DNA from: Endocalyx cinctus
Taxonomy: Eukaryota > Ascomycota > Sordariomycetes > Amphisphaeriales > Apiosporaceae
NCBI GenBank assembly: GCA_001600455.1
Contig: BCKC01000004.1
Location: 1,550,001 to 1,614,000, forward strand
Length of the DNA: 64,000 bases
Direction: 5' to 3'
The notes beneath the pieces are model-generated. The model had not been told where the DNA came from. It was given only the letters and a program-made list of their open reading frames with translations, and made no database searches. The translations under genes were made by a program, and so were the position numbers. Positions 34,951 to 47,794 of the stretch are shown in pieces; positions within the stretch are counted from its first letter, which is position 1, and each line of letters starts with the position of its first letter.

Positions 34951-36679
34951 ATCGCATTCGTATAAACTATCCTTATATCATATATCATTACCACTTAATA
35001 ATCATCTTTAATTTTGTTTTGTTCTTTGCGTTTGTTTGTTTTATTTATTTGGTATCTTTCTTTCGGTGTTTTTTTTTTTTTTTTCTTCTTCTTCTTTTGC
35101 TCTTCGCTTTCCTGTCTCGTGGTATCCTTGTTATATATCCTGTATCCTGCCTCTTCTTAAGTTAGAGAATGAAACGAAAAATACTCAGATTGAAAAAAAA
35201 GGGGTGACTTTTTACAGAATAATATAAAATATTACACTACTTGGTGAATAAATTATAGAATTATTAAGACGTAGACGATCGATCGAGTTGGCGATTGATG
35301 ACGATTGGATGGCTGCATATGTATAAGTAAATATGTATCTATTTAAGTGATCATGTAACCCCCCATGTTCCCCATGTGATGGATATGGGAATGATGATGT
35401 TTATTTAGAAATTGGCAAGGGTTACGGGGGTTTTGTTTACTATGCGCTCAAGCAGTGTCAATTCCAGTGTATGTTTCAGAGTACTCTTCAGGCCTTGATT
35501 AGCTACCCTTCAAGCCCTAAAATTCCACAATTTAGCCCCTCCTATTTGTACCTGACAGCCAGACTGCCTAGACAGCCTGAATATTTGGGTTGCCACACCT
35601 GTAACGCCAACTTGTGGCTGAAAAATCAACTTACGGAGGCTTTGTATATATTTATCCCCTTAAATAGGGTTTACAGGTTTTACAGTAGGGATTAGGTGCT
35701 CAATAGGTACCTGAGCTACGCCGCTTTAAACCGGGCTGGCCGGATCCTAACCTGACTGCCTGAGCCTTAGCTTGAGTTATACTCTTAATAGACATAATGA
35801 AAAAGGAATTTGCATAAATCCTGGCTCCGTAAATAACTTTTCAATGTAATAATGTTTATTACGGATAATTATCCGTTTAAGTTGTGGGTGAATAACGGAA
35901 CCGCAGTAAATTCTAGGATATATCTAACCTCGAATTATCTAAGCCAGAAATATCCAACCCGAAAGGAGATATCTAAAGGTAAATGAGTGGAAAATAACTG
36001 TGTAAGAAATCTTACCTAAAAAAAATCACGTACTGTATTGTAATTGTTAGTTGCCACCCTCCGTTGTTTTCTAATGAGAGAAAAAAAAATCATTTTTTCC
36101 CAGTGACCCCTCTGGCTAACCCTAGTTGTTGCAAGATTACGAGCAGGATAATTCATATTTCATGTTATCTAATGACACAGAGCATTATTCGCACATAACC
36201 GATACGCTCACTTTTGAACCACTGGATATGCGATGCGTGTGTAGCTAGTAGGGTGATAATTATGTGTGTTGTTGATGGGAGGGAGTACTAGGAGCCTTCC
36301 ATAAGCAACGGTCCATTTCTTATATCATTTTGAGAAACACTATATTCCAAGACGTAGATTAAGACCCTTCTGTACTCCGTATTTCCAACTAATGGGGCAA
36401 TGTTCTCTTATCTATCATACGAAGGCTTGACAGCCAGCTTATTCTGCCCTGCGCCTGATACGCCCGATACGCGCGATTATGCTGATGCCCGCCTCATTCC
36501 ATTTTTATGGCTGTATTCTACAGCCTTACAGCCAACCCCTCACGGGATGAGACGGCGTGTCACTGCTTGATTTCATACAATTATACGACACATGTCTTTA
36601 CTCATGTACCGTACAAGGTACAGCATTCTCCTACAACTGATATTTTCTGACAATATCCTCGCGGACCGCGTGCTACGAC
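34951..36679. other. Divergent intergenic region, RabGAP / HET gene
   Basis: There is no recognisable gene. There is T-rich low complexity near 35,070-35,090 and 35,190-35,210. The segment 35,400-35,780 contains several copies of short AGCCAGACTGCC/GACAGCCTG-like words and could be a repeat relic, but no termini or duplications are visible. Confidence 0.5.
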
Positions 36680-38844
36680 ATGGACAACAGTTCTGCGGCT
36701 TGCCCGTGCCAGAATCTACACTTTGGCTGTAACCTAGCTACCTGCGAGAAAGCAGAGTATGCCCGACAGAAAGGAGAAGAACACACCCTGAAACAGTACC
36801 GGCTCTGCGTGACGGAAAACGGCTGTCAAACATGCCTTACCGTGGTTAACGCCCTCCTGGTGCCCGGTATCAAAGCAGCATGGCGGGAATCCATTGCCCC
36901 GGCGTTGAACAGCGTGGCTCGCGCGAATCCGAGACTTGCCGACGATGAAGAAGAAATTGGGGTTGAAATCGAAACGCCACAGCGGTTAACCGGCGGCTGG
37001 TTTCTCCGCACCAAGGCTTCGAATTCCTCGCAGCACTGGAGACATTTCGACCTTTGGCAAGACCCAAGTATCGGTAGGTTTATACCACTTTCTAACAACT
37101 GCCAGATGTTAGAAAATGCTGAACGATGTTCTGCATCAGCGTGCGAGAATGTGAACTGCAAAGCTTTTCTACCACGGCCTTGTTGCCCTGTTAAAAGGAC
37201 GGATTCGACCCAGAGTTTGGAACATTTAAAAGATTGGGTTAGAAAGTGTGACAAGACGCATTCTCGCTGCCTGAAGGATGATGCCAAGTTACCAACTCGA
37301 CTTCTCCAAGTGATGGTAAAGGATAATTACTTGCTCTCTCGCACTCTCCATCCCGAGATTCTAACGAGTAGTAGGACGGACGAGTCAGACTCGTCGAGAC
37401 AAGCGAAGGCGCAAAGGGTCGATACACCACACTAAGCCATCGATGGGGCACGAACGAGGCTTTCAAACTAACGACGGCAAATATCGCAAACATGAAGCAA
37501 GATATTCCCTGGAACTCGATCCCCAAATTATACCAGGATTCCATTGGGATAACTCGAACATTTCATATCAATTTCATCTGGATCGATAGTTTATGCATCA
37601 TTCAGGTAATTACGGTCGTGTTCTGCTCAACTCGCTCCACCGCTCGAATTCGAGTTAACGGTAAAGTGTAGGATGACCTCGGAGACTGGGAAAAGGAGTC
37701 AATACGCATGCGGACCATTTACGGGAACTCGTACTTGAATATCGCGGGTTGCCATGCTAGCGACTCTAGCGAGCCCTTGTTCTCGTCGAGCAATCTCATT
37801 CATAATTTCCCGACTTATCCTGTACCCGGAAGCGTCGCCACGTACATTCGTCAGCAGCCCCATATGACCCATACCGACTTTGGCAGTAATTATTCCGATT
37901 TTACTAACCAGCAGGTGCTTCTGAGCCGCGGCTGGGTATTGCAAGAGCGGATCCTCTCCCCGCGTATAGTTTATTACGATGCGGACGAGTTACGATGGGA
38001 GTGCGGTATGGCTACCGACTGCCAATGCGGCGGTATGAGCGTCATCTCCAACTTTAAAGTCGATTATATGGCAGCCTTGGAAGGTTCTATTGGAAAGGGA
38101 GCCTTACCTGTCATGTGGATGCGCATCGTACAACGCTACTCCCGATTGCGACTGACGTATGACACCGACCGCGTCATAGCTCTCGCCGGGATAGCGGATC
38201 AAGCCTTGAAGACCGGCTTCGGCGGGAGATATCTGGCGGGGTTATGGGAAGATAACCTCGCGTATCAGCTATGCTGGGAGATCAAAGATACGCATCGGAA
38301 AGCAGAGACATACCTGGCCCCGAGCTGGTCGTGGCTGTCCGTCGTCGGGTCCATCAATTTCTTCCATTACGCGAACCCGCGACAAACTCCGGTAAATCAG
38401 GATAAGGGAGCTTTCTCGGTCAAGATTACCGCGGCCGAATGCATGACCGCGAACAATCAGACGGGTGCCATAACCGGAGGGTTTCTCAAGGTCACCGGGA
38501 AATGGATCCGTTTGCGTGCGAGGATCTTTGACGCAGGTTCCGAGACGAACCCGCCGAGCTACCGCTTCGTACACGCAGAAACCGGTACTAAACTCAGTCC
38601 TCTGTTCAAAGCTGATTACGTCATGACCGCAGAACAAGCTGCGGCTATTAAGGATATATTCGTCTTATTCTGGGGTATTTTCGACAATGATCAAAGTACG
38701 TTCTTAGTTCTCAAACGTCGTCCCGGGGAAGACGAGCGATTTGAAAGGTTGGGTATATGGTGGCATGCCAATGAAAAAGGGCAAGAAAGCTTAAAAGCCT
38801 TGCTAAGACTTTGCCAAGACGGAAAGGATATTACTATTGTCTGA
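36680..38844 (+). CDS. HET-domain (heterokaryon incompatibility) protein
   Basis: There are three exons: 36680-37315, 37375-37605 and 37672-38844, giving 679 residues with phase-0 junctions. Exon 1 ends LKDWVRKCDKTHSRC...LPTRLLQVM. Exon 2 continues DGRVRLVETSEGAKGRYTTLSHRWGTNEAFKLTT, then DIPWNSIPKLYQDSIGITR and FIWIDSLCIIQ. Exon 3 starts DDLGDWEKESIRMRTIYGNSYLNIAG and contains RGWVLQERILSPRIVYYDADELRWEC. These are the three conserved blocks of the HET domain (about residues 225-395), in order and intact. Intron 1 is 59 nt and its acceptor directly follows two in-frame TAGs; intron 2 is 66 nt. Without splicing the first frame ends at 37,435, so the introns are essential. The ~200-residue N-terminus has no known domain. 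HET domains trigger cell death in incompatible hyphal fusions and derive from TIR-like folds. The partner is unknown; no NLR or STAND gene adjoins it. Confidence 0.93.
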
Positions 38845-40514
38845 TTCCGTAGTAAGGAGAAAGCTGGTGGTCGCAGGCAAACGTAAGAAACCCGAATGCT
38901 TATCATGATGACCTAATTCCCCGTCAAGGCCTTCCATTTCTTAATCGATTCCCTCTTGCCCATGCGCTCCATAAATTTCACCAGCCGGAATCGTCACAGC
39001 CCTTTAGTATTTGAACGTGATCGTATACTTGTGCTTAGATATCATATCCTTCGTTACGTAATAATATATTAAGTTATTTTTCGGGTGAGTAAGAACTATT
39101 TGCTTCAAGATTATAAACCCTACACTTCCCGCGATGCCCGCTAAAACGGATTACCATAAAGCGAGATCCTCGGATGGTGAGATAGTAAAGAGATAGCGAG
39201 CATTCTAGGTATTCTCCTTTAAATTTTCCTACAGTGCTCTCACCTTGATTAGCTAAACATCCGGTTATGAATCTATGACTTCTAATAAACCATACTTATA
39301 AAACCATAACGTTCAATACCACCGTTTTCCCTAAAGATTCGTTTTCTTCGCATAACTTATTCATAAATATGTATAAATAGAATTGGGCAGGATACTTGGC
39401 TGGTGAGTGACTGAGCCGAGCCTGAGTAAAAGCAGCAAAAGCGCTATTCCCGATCCGTCTAAAACAAAGGTCAATGTATTAATGTAAAGCCTATAACCGT
39501 GGAGGCCTGGCTTAGAATCAGGTACACGTATGTTTCTAGGTTACTGTCTTCTACATCGTATCGTACGTAGGTAGCCTTTATAGTAGAGGTAATATATTCC
39601 ATCATATTCAGCCTTGCTTTTCACCCCCTTTCTCTTCTTCTTCTTCTCATGCTTACTCAGACTCTGTCACGTCTGATATCCACTAATTAGACATCCATGC
39701 ACCTAATTCTCATATCCTAAGGATAATAGATAAGCAGACTAGATCACTAAATATAGGAGATTCTCTAGTCTATTCTAAACCCCCTTTTATTCCAAAAAAT
39801 AGGGCTCATCTGAATACTTTATATACCACATCGTCCTCAGGTTTTTCGAATACTGTCTCTCCTTTCTGACTAAGCCGTCCTGGGCATTACGTTTTTCCCA
39901 GAGTGACATTTAGTTATGCGTGGTGAGTCCGAATCAAGTTGTCCGTCGTATGAGAGAGACTCTTATGTTTCTGAGCGTACCAATGCTTCATTTCTCATGT
40001 ATGTGAGCTATAGTAGTGTGTATGATTCTGCTAGGTGAAGACTCCGAGGCTTTCTGTTTTGTGGCATTCCTCTTAAGCTTATATCACGTCGTTCGGGAGC
40101 TTCTGTTTGAGATATTGATTATTCAGGTACTATTCACCTAGATTCACGAGAAGCAAAAAAGCGCTTATACTACTACATCAACATATATGCTTCCCTAGGA
40201 GCCAATGACGAAACAGAATATATATCTGTCCAAGAACAGTGACGGTAAGAAAAGGGCGGGTCGGAGTAGCCTAGTCTCTTAGGAATTAGGTCTTCCGTCT
40301 TATAATCGTTGCCAAGTATATAGTCACACTTCAGCGAAAATAAGAGAGCACATTTAAGCTCTTCATTGATGATGGAATGAAAAGAACTCAGCGTTGAAGC
40401 AAGCTTCAAATAGTAGGAAGTGTTTGTCTTGCACCCCTATGACAATCAAAAAAAAAAAAAAAAAAAAAAGGATAGAGAAATATGGAAATCCCGTTACGGC
40501 TCACGAGATTATAA
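38845..40514. other. Gene-free region downstream of HET gene
   Basis: This is AT-rich DNA with TC-rich patches (about 39,620-39,660), no recognisable gene and a 22-base A run at 40,448-40,469. Confidence 0.55.
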
Positions 40515-41159
40515 GCCAAGACTCGTCGAATTACGGTTGCGAGCATCTCGACTCGCCTATCTCTTCATCTCCGTAATGTATGGGGATATCTGCGGATGCG
40601 CATTGAGGTTGCTACCAGAGGGACCGATGATTGGTTCGCCCGCGGCCATTCATTTACTGAAGTTGACACCGAGGACTAATACGGTATCGCCAACCGACGT
40701 AACACTCCGTGTACCATCGAGAAGTTATGGTCTGGACCCGGATGATGGCCTCTCGCGGCGACGGTCGATGCATACGACATATCCGCTCGCGACATCATAC
40801 CACGTCGTAGATCCTTGCCGGGAATGAAGAGCGGTAATTCATACAGAATTCTAAGATCATATGACCGACGACGGAGGGCACGTGAGCGTCAATTGAAGCA
40901 ATTGGGACGGGATAGTGCCGAATATGCTGAAATGAGCTGAATGATAATAAGCAGTAACTCCTTTTACAAGAAGTTTGGGAGGACTTGCCTACGGCTTCTT
41001 AAGGATATCCCCAACGATGAGAAGGTTCTGGTTCATAATCCGAATGAGGCGAAAATGATCCCGGCAGCAGCATGACGTTGTATCATGGTTGAGATGCCGC
41101 CCCACGTCAACCCGTCGATTGATCCCATTCGCGAACCCAAGGTAACAACTAACGAGTGA
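40515..41159 (+). pseudogene. Possible decayed coding frame, family unknown
   Basis: One plus-strand frame of 215 codons is interrupted by only four stops, at 40,677 (TAA), 40,743, 40,938 and 41,073 (TGA). Each could arise from CAA or CGA by a single C-to-T change. Between stops the peptide looks protein-like: VWGYLRMRIEVATRGTDDWF; SYRILRSYDRRRRARERQL then KQLGRDSAEYAEM; RTCLRLLKDIPNDEKVLV. The segment is more GC-rich than its flanks. No family is recognised and no start, intron or terminal repeat is evident. Other frames in the same stretch are also partly open, so chance cannot be excluded. Confidence 0.3.
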
Positions 41160-42271
41160 GCTACCCTCGAAAATATTAGATAATGCTTACAAGGGGGGGG
41201 TGTTTCTTTTTGAGCCGTGAACTTGGAAGTCAAAATTCCCTTTGATAGCCGAGATATTGTCTCTCTACCACTCGAAAAGTTATGTAATGCTACTACTTTA
41301 ATAACTAAAGAGTACATACCAAGGAAGGCCGATGCTATACTAATCATGTTTTGATGGGGACAAGATCGACGTTACTTGACCCCTACAAATCACACACGAA
41401 CCACCCTCATTTCTTGACACTGCCGGCCAAGAAAAAAAAAGACGAAGAAAAATAAGGAACCCCCTGGCTGGTTTATACTACCTGTTGCCCTCCTCCACCT
41501 CACCAATCTAAAAGAGAGACTGATCAAAACTAGTAACGGACCCGAGACATTTCGCCCGGTTCATGTTTCTTTTTTGGAGGGTGCCGTACGGAGTATACGA
41601 CACTAGGTATATAACTTCTAGCGTAGTATAGGTACTTGAATGAATTAGTTAGTGATAGTTAATATATCAATGTTGTTTTTTACGGTGATTCTCGTTGCCT
41701 ACGTTACAACTGTACCAAATAGAATAAATAAAAAAAGATATACTACAATTAAACTCTCGCACACCCACTCACACCTACACACCCATAACCCCCTTTATTT
41801 TATTTTATCTTGTTTCTCCCGCTACGTGGCACCGTCGAAGGACGCCGGGGGTTACCGCTACGCTGGATCTCGTGCATTACTAGTGTAGTGTAGACATTGT
41901 TTCTTTTTTTTTCTTTTCGGTCAGATTAAGAAAAAAAAAAGAAGAAGATCGGAAAAGACGCCGAGAAAAGGATTAGGAAATAGAGAGAATATATTTATTA
42001 AGAAAAAAAAAAAAAAGAGTACATAAGCGTGAAACAATGCAAACGTACATACATAGATCTATAATCCATTAGATGTAGACATATGATACCCCGTTGACGT
42101 ATCTGTAATATTAAACTAAGAAATTGTGTGTTTTTTTGAACGGTTTATCCCACATATAAAATAAACGGCACTAAGGTATGTTAGGTAAATAGACAGAGAA
42201 CGACGAGAACGAGGAGCGGCGAATCGGCTGATACCCAAAAGCTCAAACGAAAACGTTTTGAAACATCACGT

Positions 42272-42297
42272 AAAAAAAAAAAAAAAAAAAAAAAAAA
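42272..42297. repeat. Poly(A) run, 26 bases
   Basis: The longest A homopolymer in the window, in gene-free DNA. Confidence 0.9.
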
Positions 42298-42651
42298 GGG
42301 TTGTGGGGGGTGCTACGTATACGTATACCGAGATATCATGCAGAAGTGAACATCGGTGATGAATCGGAATGACTCAAGAAGCAGCTGCTGCTGCTGCAGT
42401 ATACTAGAAGCTGCAGTGAAAAGGCTGCCTGTACTGCTACGTTTTCAATATATTATTATTACTACCGTTCTTTTCTAATTTACCGCGACAGGAATAAAAT
42501 AAATATACATACTGTAATAATAATAATAACCATTTCGCCAATAGGGCGGTTTCCGAGCCGGTTTATACTATTTGACGGTTGTCCGGTAGCTGCAGATCTG
42601 GCATATTATCCCTAATCCATCATCCCTTCCAATCCCCCCTTTCACTATGTA

Positions 42652-42682
42652 CCCCCCCCCCCCCCCCCCTTTTTTTTTTTTT
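42652..42682. repeat. C18-T13 homopolymer block
   Basis: Eighteen C residues are followed directly by thirteen T residues, a pure 31-base pyrimidine strand. The reported length may be unreliable because such runs are hard to sequence. Confidence 0.9.
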
Positions 42683-44982
42683 ATCTTACCCTACCCTACA
42701 CTTTATTTTGGCTTTATATACTACATACATATGTACTGTATCTATCTCACCTTAAAGGCAGACCGGCCGGCCGGCCAGCTCCAAAGTAGGGTCGCTATCT
42801 AGTGTGTATGGTATACTTGTAGTATATATATAACGCAGCCCTAAAAAGAAATTCTACGCACATATGTATGTAGATACAGTATACTAGATGACGAAATCAA
42901 TAAAATAAATATTTAGTGCGATCTATACAGAAAAAGAAAAAGAAGGATCGATCTTTATCTAGTAGGATCGTAAAGGATCTTGGGGGCTAAAGAAGAAATA
43001 TACGGGTTCCCCAAAAAGAAGCATGTCAAGCCCCGAAAAAGAAGAAGTCACTCACATGTACTTACGACCTTGGGAACTTAGCTGCTATAATAAAAATAAA
43101 ATACTCGCGATAAGAAGAAAATCAATCAGAATTTGACCGAAATTAATCAAAACGGCACCCATAGTTCCGAATGGTCAAGTTATACGCCCTGCCATCTTTT
43201 ATTTATTTAGTTTAGCTTCCAATACTATCTTGTCGTCGTTCGAGCTCTTGTACTTTTGTTAATACTTCGTTCCCCTCTAGTATATGCACGCACCGAATGT
43301 ACAAATTTCTTGTAGCTGACTGGGTTAGAGGAGAAGTCCTAGGTCCGGACTACCGGGTAAAACGAACGTATAGATCTGATAGGACTTTCATTCAATAGTG
43401 GCCGATTACGCCTAGGAACTAGTGCTCAGAAGGGTTCGAACAGTTATTATGTGCAAGTTTTATGAGTTCGAGCAGTCCTCCTAAGTATAAGTAGTTGGCA
43501 TAGTTTCATAATATATGTTTATGAAATAAGGACGAATGTGCATTGAACTGAGAGGTAGGTATGTATGACTTGGTGATAGTGATATTGATGATAGTAATAA
43601 TGATATAATGATATATAATGACAATACTATAAATGATTTCATTATCTAAGATAAAAAAAAAGCACAACGCTCGCTCATCGTCGTCAACGGTACGCGATAA
43701 CGTGACGTTCATCGAAATAGTAAATAGTAAATGATCAAAATGTCGCAGAAAGAACAGAAAAGGCCTCCCAAACCGCCCGTATCTAGCATGAAGGTATTTC
43801 GATAATTCCCCTCCCAATCCATCTGATCTCTAATGAGGAATGAGAATAAATAAGAGGTTAAAAATTAAAGAGCAAAAGAAAAAAAATCAATGTAAATAAA
43901 TGGCAATCGCAAGTGAAGAAGGGTTATATTATAGAACCAGCCCCTTTCTTCTCCCCCCTTTTTCACCCTCCTCGCAAGGGGTGTTTCTCATCCCTGCACT
44001 GCCTGTTTGCTACTAGAATAGAAAAGATATCGGACGAGATTGTAGGATATAAGCGAAGTAAAGTGGTATCAAATGTTCTTTGAAAAGAAAAAAAAAATCA
44101 GAAACAAAACAAGTCAAAGATGAAGGCAAATCCGTCATGGAAAAAAATGAAATAAATGATGAGAGCATTGAATGCTGGTAGGTTGACCCGAGACAGAAAA
44201 ATGAGTAGTGAATAAGTAGAGATGGCATTTTCGTACTGCAATGAAAAGACCAAAAGGAGGGGGGAGTATAAAAAGTATAATAGAGAGCGCATGTCTGAGA
44301 CGAAAAAAAAAAAAAAAAATGAATAAAATATGATAATCGCTGAAATAAGAAGGCATAGTCCCCGTTACGTTCTAATTTTCATTAAGGAATAAAAAAAAAC
44401 ATGATCTTCTTGTCATTGGTATTTGTTTGTTTCTTGTTGCTTTTCTTTCTCGTGGAATATCATGGCGAACACGAGGAAGAAGGAAATTTTATGAAAAAAA
44501 GGGGGAATAAGTTGTAAGAATAAAAACGGAAGCACATTAATGCAATCCAAATCGTGTCTGTGTATAATAAATCTTGCAAATGCCTGACGTAACCATTCGA
44601 AGTCACTTCGTGTTTTCTTTCGTTCGTTAAGAATTAAAAAAAAGGAGGGAACCGATGTAGGGAAATAATGAAATCAAAAGCGATGTTCATCTGCTCATCC
44701 AAGTTCATTCATCGTCTCGTAGGTTTTTTTTTTAGTTTGTTTTTTGTTTCATTTTGTTTTGGGTAAATAAAAAGAAAAGATAAAATGAGAGAATTAGCTA
44801 ATTGTGGTGTGATGATAACTCGAATGGTGTCTTTCTCGTCTGTCGAACTGTTGCCCTTATATGATTTCTCGGGAGGGATAGTATTCCTCCTACCTTCCTT
44901 TTTTTCTGTTTTTTTTTCTTTGGTTGTTGGTACTTCCATTGTGTCGAACTCGCTTTTTTTTTCTCTTCTCTCGTTGATCGCT

Positions 44983-47794
44983 TTATATGATATTCGCAAT
45001 ACTGATCCTTTCCGTATTGCGATTACCCGAACCCGAGCTGGCCGTCGGGCTATTCCTGGTGCTGTCCGGTCCGCTTCCGCTACGGGGCATGCTCGTCGTG
45101 CCCGGCTCGATCTTCATCGGCGGCATAGACGGCGTTCGCTGCTGCGACTGAGGCTGAGGTTGGGGCGGTTGCGAGCCGTACATGGGTGTCGGCGTCGGCA
45201 TCGGGTTCGCGGGGTTCGTCGCAGCCGGTGCCATCGTCGCGCCCGAGGCTAGGCCCCTGGCGAGCTCGAGCATGTTATCCCAGTTACCCCAGTCCCCTCG
45301 CTCTTCGGTCGTCAGTCCCGTTCGGTTGTCGCTCCGTGCCAGGCCTCCGCCCACTTTCGCTCGGGGTCCAGGCACGGCCGGATCGCGCTCTGCTCCCGCC
45401 CACACCCACGAGTTTTCAGGTGCGCCTTGCATGTCCGCGCTCACGTACAGGAGAAGCTCCTCGTCCATGATCAAGCTCTCTTGGATGGCTCGTGGATCGA
45501 TCTGCACGGGATATCCAGGGGGCGCTGACCTCGGTGCTTGCGCCGCCAGTTCCTGTTTCTTGGCCGCTATCGATCGGATGAAGAAGTAGAGATAGCGAGC
45601 GCAGGGGGTCACCACGTCCCGGCCCTTGTCGATCGACTTGAGCGCCCTTATGCAAGTGGATGCCGGCTCGTAGTATCCGGTAAAGAGCAGGAACAGGGTG
45701 CATCGGAATAGGTGCACCGCGAGCTGGGACGTTGCTATATGAGCAAGCGTCGCCGTCGTTCGGCCGATCAAATTCGCAGTATCGATGGCTGTTACCATGC
45801 ACTGTTCTATCGCCTCGCCTCTAGCTTCCGGGGGGCAGCCCGGAGTCAGATTATGCCGGTGAAGATGAAGTCTGGCGCTAAGCAAGTACGTCAGGGGCAT
45901 CAGCATGTACGGGGTGATGGGCAACGAGCTATTCGGTTCGCAAGGTGGCGGGTAAATGCTCTGGCAGTTAGTAAAATGCGTGTCGAATGTCGCTAGGCGC
46001 GGTCGTTCGATTAACGGGGAGGCAAGGGCCTTCTTCAGGGCCGAGAAAGATCGGACTACGTTGATAATAACGTGGAGAGAATGAGTCAAGGGATTGATGT
46101 TCAGGAGGTGCAAAGGACCCTCGTGCTGTAACAGGTGATCGTCGCACGGTTCGGGTAAGGCAACGTCGCAATCGGCGTCGTCGATCATAAACGGTCGTCC
46201 CAAATCCAGGGCCAAAGTTCGATCTAGTATGTAAATCGCCCACCATACTCTTCGTCGCATATCCGTTTCCACCCTGGATCGCATAATGACCTCCAAGTGT
46301 AGATCTAAATCCTGAGCACTGCGCACAGCCCTGCCGAGCCACGTCCAAGCGGCCGACTTCAGATTGAGTTCGTTCAGGGCCAGAGAAACCAGAAAATAAA
46401 ACCGCACGTCGTCCAGGACAAAGTCGTTATTCCACGGGTCGGCCAATTTCTGCGCCGCCTCCAGAAACTGATTCGTCAACGCCTCGCGATCGGCGCACGC
46501 ATCTTCGCTGAACAAACTTCCTACCGCCAAAACAACTAGAAACATGGAAACCCAGGATGCGGGCATGCTAGCTAGATCGTTAGTCTGGTACAGCTTTTCG
46601 ACGTCTTGCTGCAACGTGGGCCAGTGTAGGATCGGAAACATGGTATGCACGATTGCGTAGTAATCGTGAAGAAGCCTTTCGGTCTCCTTCCTCGGCAGCA
46701 GCTGCGGTAGCTGCGATCGCTCCGGTTGCAGGCGCAGGGTGTCTGGTTCGTCGCGGTATGGCATCGGGGGTTTCAAGAGGCCCTTAGAGACGCCTCGAAA
46801 AGGGGCTCTCGCTCGGGAATAATCGTGTAAATAGGGCGGCCTTTTCCGTTTCCTGGGCTCTGAATTTATGTCAGGTAGCTGAGGAAGAGATTGGTCAGCG
46901 CCTTCCAGGTCAACATCCATGGGCCCGCCTCTCTCGGCTAACGAACGACGAAGATTGCTGTTTTCCCTGCGTACTCGGTCGATCTGCTTCTCGAGGTCTT
47001 GCACCTGCTTGATGGACGACATTCGTCGGTTCGTCTCCTTGGTAAACTGGCATTTCACATTCCGGCTCGAGCATTCTGAACAACTAGTCGTCTCAGTAGC
47101 ATCACACTTGACTTTTCTTTCACGACAAGCGTCACAACTTTAGCACGAGGTCGTGGAGCACAACACCGCGAGATAACCTGTCGTCATGCGAGACGTCAGG
47201 TTCCCCTCGATGCCGATACGCCACAACGATAAGTTAGTAATGATTCCCTCTTTCTTTTAAAGCCGATGTCGTGCTGAGCTTTTTTGCATAAGAACGAAAA
47301 ACCGAGAGAGCTTCTTCGACGTACCTGGGATCTTTTCTGCGTTGTCGGTAAGCTCGCTTCTGCGCTTGCACGTTTGCCGAGAGCTGGGCGCTCGAAAGGC
47401 CGGGAGTGCTCGCTACCGACTCGTTCGAAGGTAGGGAGTCGCGACCCATCACGGAGGTTGCGGTCACGGGGGTGTACGGCTGGAAGGACGACTGGCTCAC
47501 GGGCGGTAAGGGAGGGATCCCTATCGGCTGTGGCGTGTGCGCCGCGTTAGACCTGCCGCCTGTACTCATCAGGTTGTTCATGTACTGGATTTGTGGCCTA
47601 GGCGACGTCGCGGAGGAGACGGAAGATGAATCGTATGATCTGGTGGATGGATTAGGTGAACGAGGATAGAGGTTGTGCGACGAAGCTGCCATCATCGAGG
47701 ACTCTAGAGACCAGTAGTTGGACGCCTGAGTAGGCAACGGTTTGATGGGTTCCCCAGCTGAACGGAATCCGGGGAGTCGCCGCTCAAGGAACAT
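44983..47794 (-). CDS. Zn2Cys6 transcription factor with fungal_trans domain
   Basis: There are two exons on the minus strand, 47794-47325 and 47137-44983, giving 874 residues. Exon 1 is Ser/Pro-rich and ends AQKRAYRQRRKDP. The 187-nt intron falls in the Ser codon just before the first zinc cysteine. Exon 2 opens CDACRERKVKCDATETTSCSECSSRNVKC (residues 158 onward), a complete six-Cys binuclear cluster. It is followed by QFTKETNRRMSSIKQVQDLE and an IDRVRRENSNLRRSL dimerisation coil. The fungal-specific regulatory domain runs from about residue 310 (LLHDYYAIVHTMFPILHWPT) through MRRRVWWAIYILDRTLALDLGRP. The C-terminus is Met/Pro/Gln-rich, a likely activation region. The first Met may instead be residue 33 or 34 (MMAASSHNLYP). 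It is presumably a nuclear DNA-binding regulator; target genes are unknown. The gene is isolated by long spacers on both sides. Confidence 0.93.

Larger units (their letters stand above)
41160..44982. other. Low-complexity intergenic region downstream of the transcription factor
   Basis: No gene is recognised in 3.8 kb. It is rich in homopolymers and microsatellites: A26 at 42,272-42,297, C18 followed by T13 at 42,652-42,682, AATA/TAA repeats near 42,460-42,530, and GGCCGGCCGGCC near 42,765. The last ~1 kb is probably 3' untranslated sequence of the minus-strand regulator gene. Confidence 0.55.

Noticed and set aside
41033..41347. 104-codon minus-strand frame with hydrophobic stretches, transporter-like at first glance
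   Set aside because: There is no transporter motif, and the plus strand of the same segment is equally protein-like. It was not supported as a gene.
47234..47324. Exon 1 of the zinc-cluster regulator as a separate 186-residue gene
   Set aside because: The frame after KDPR runs into intron sequence. Splicing at 47,324/47,138 restores a complete Zn2Cys6 motif in frame.
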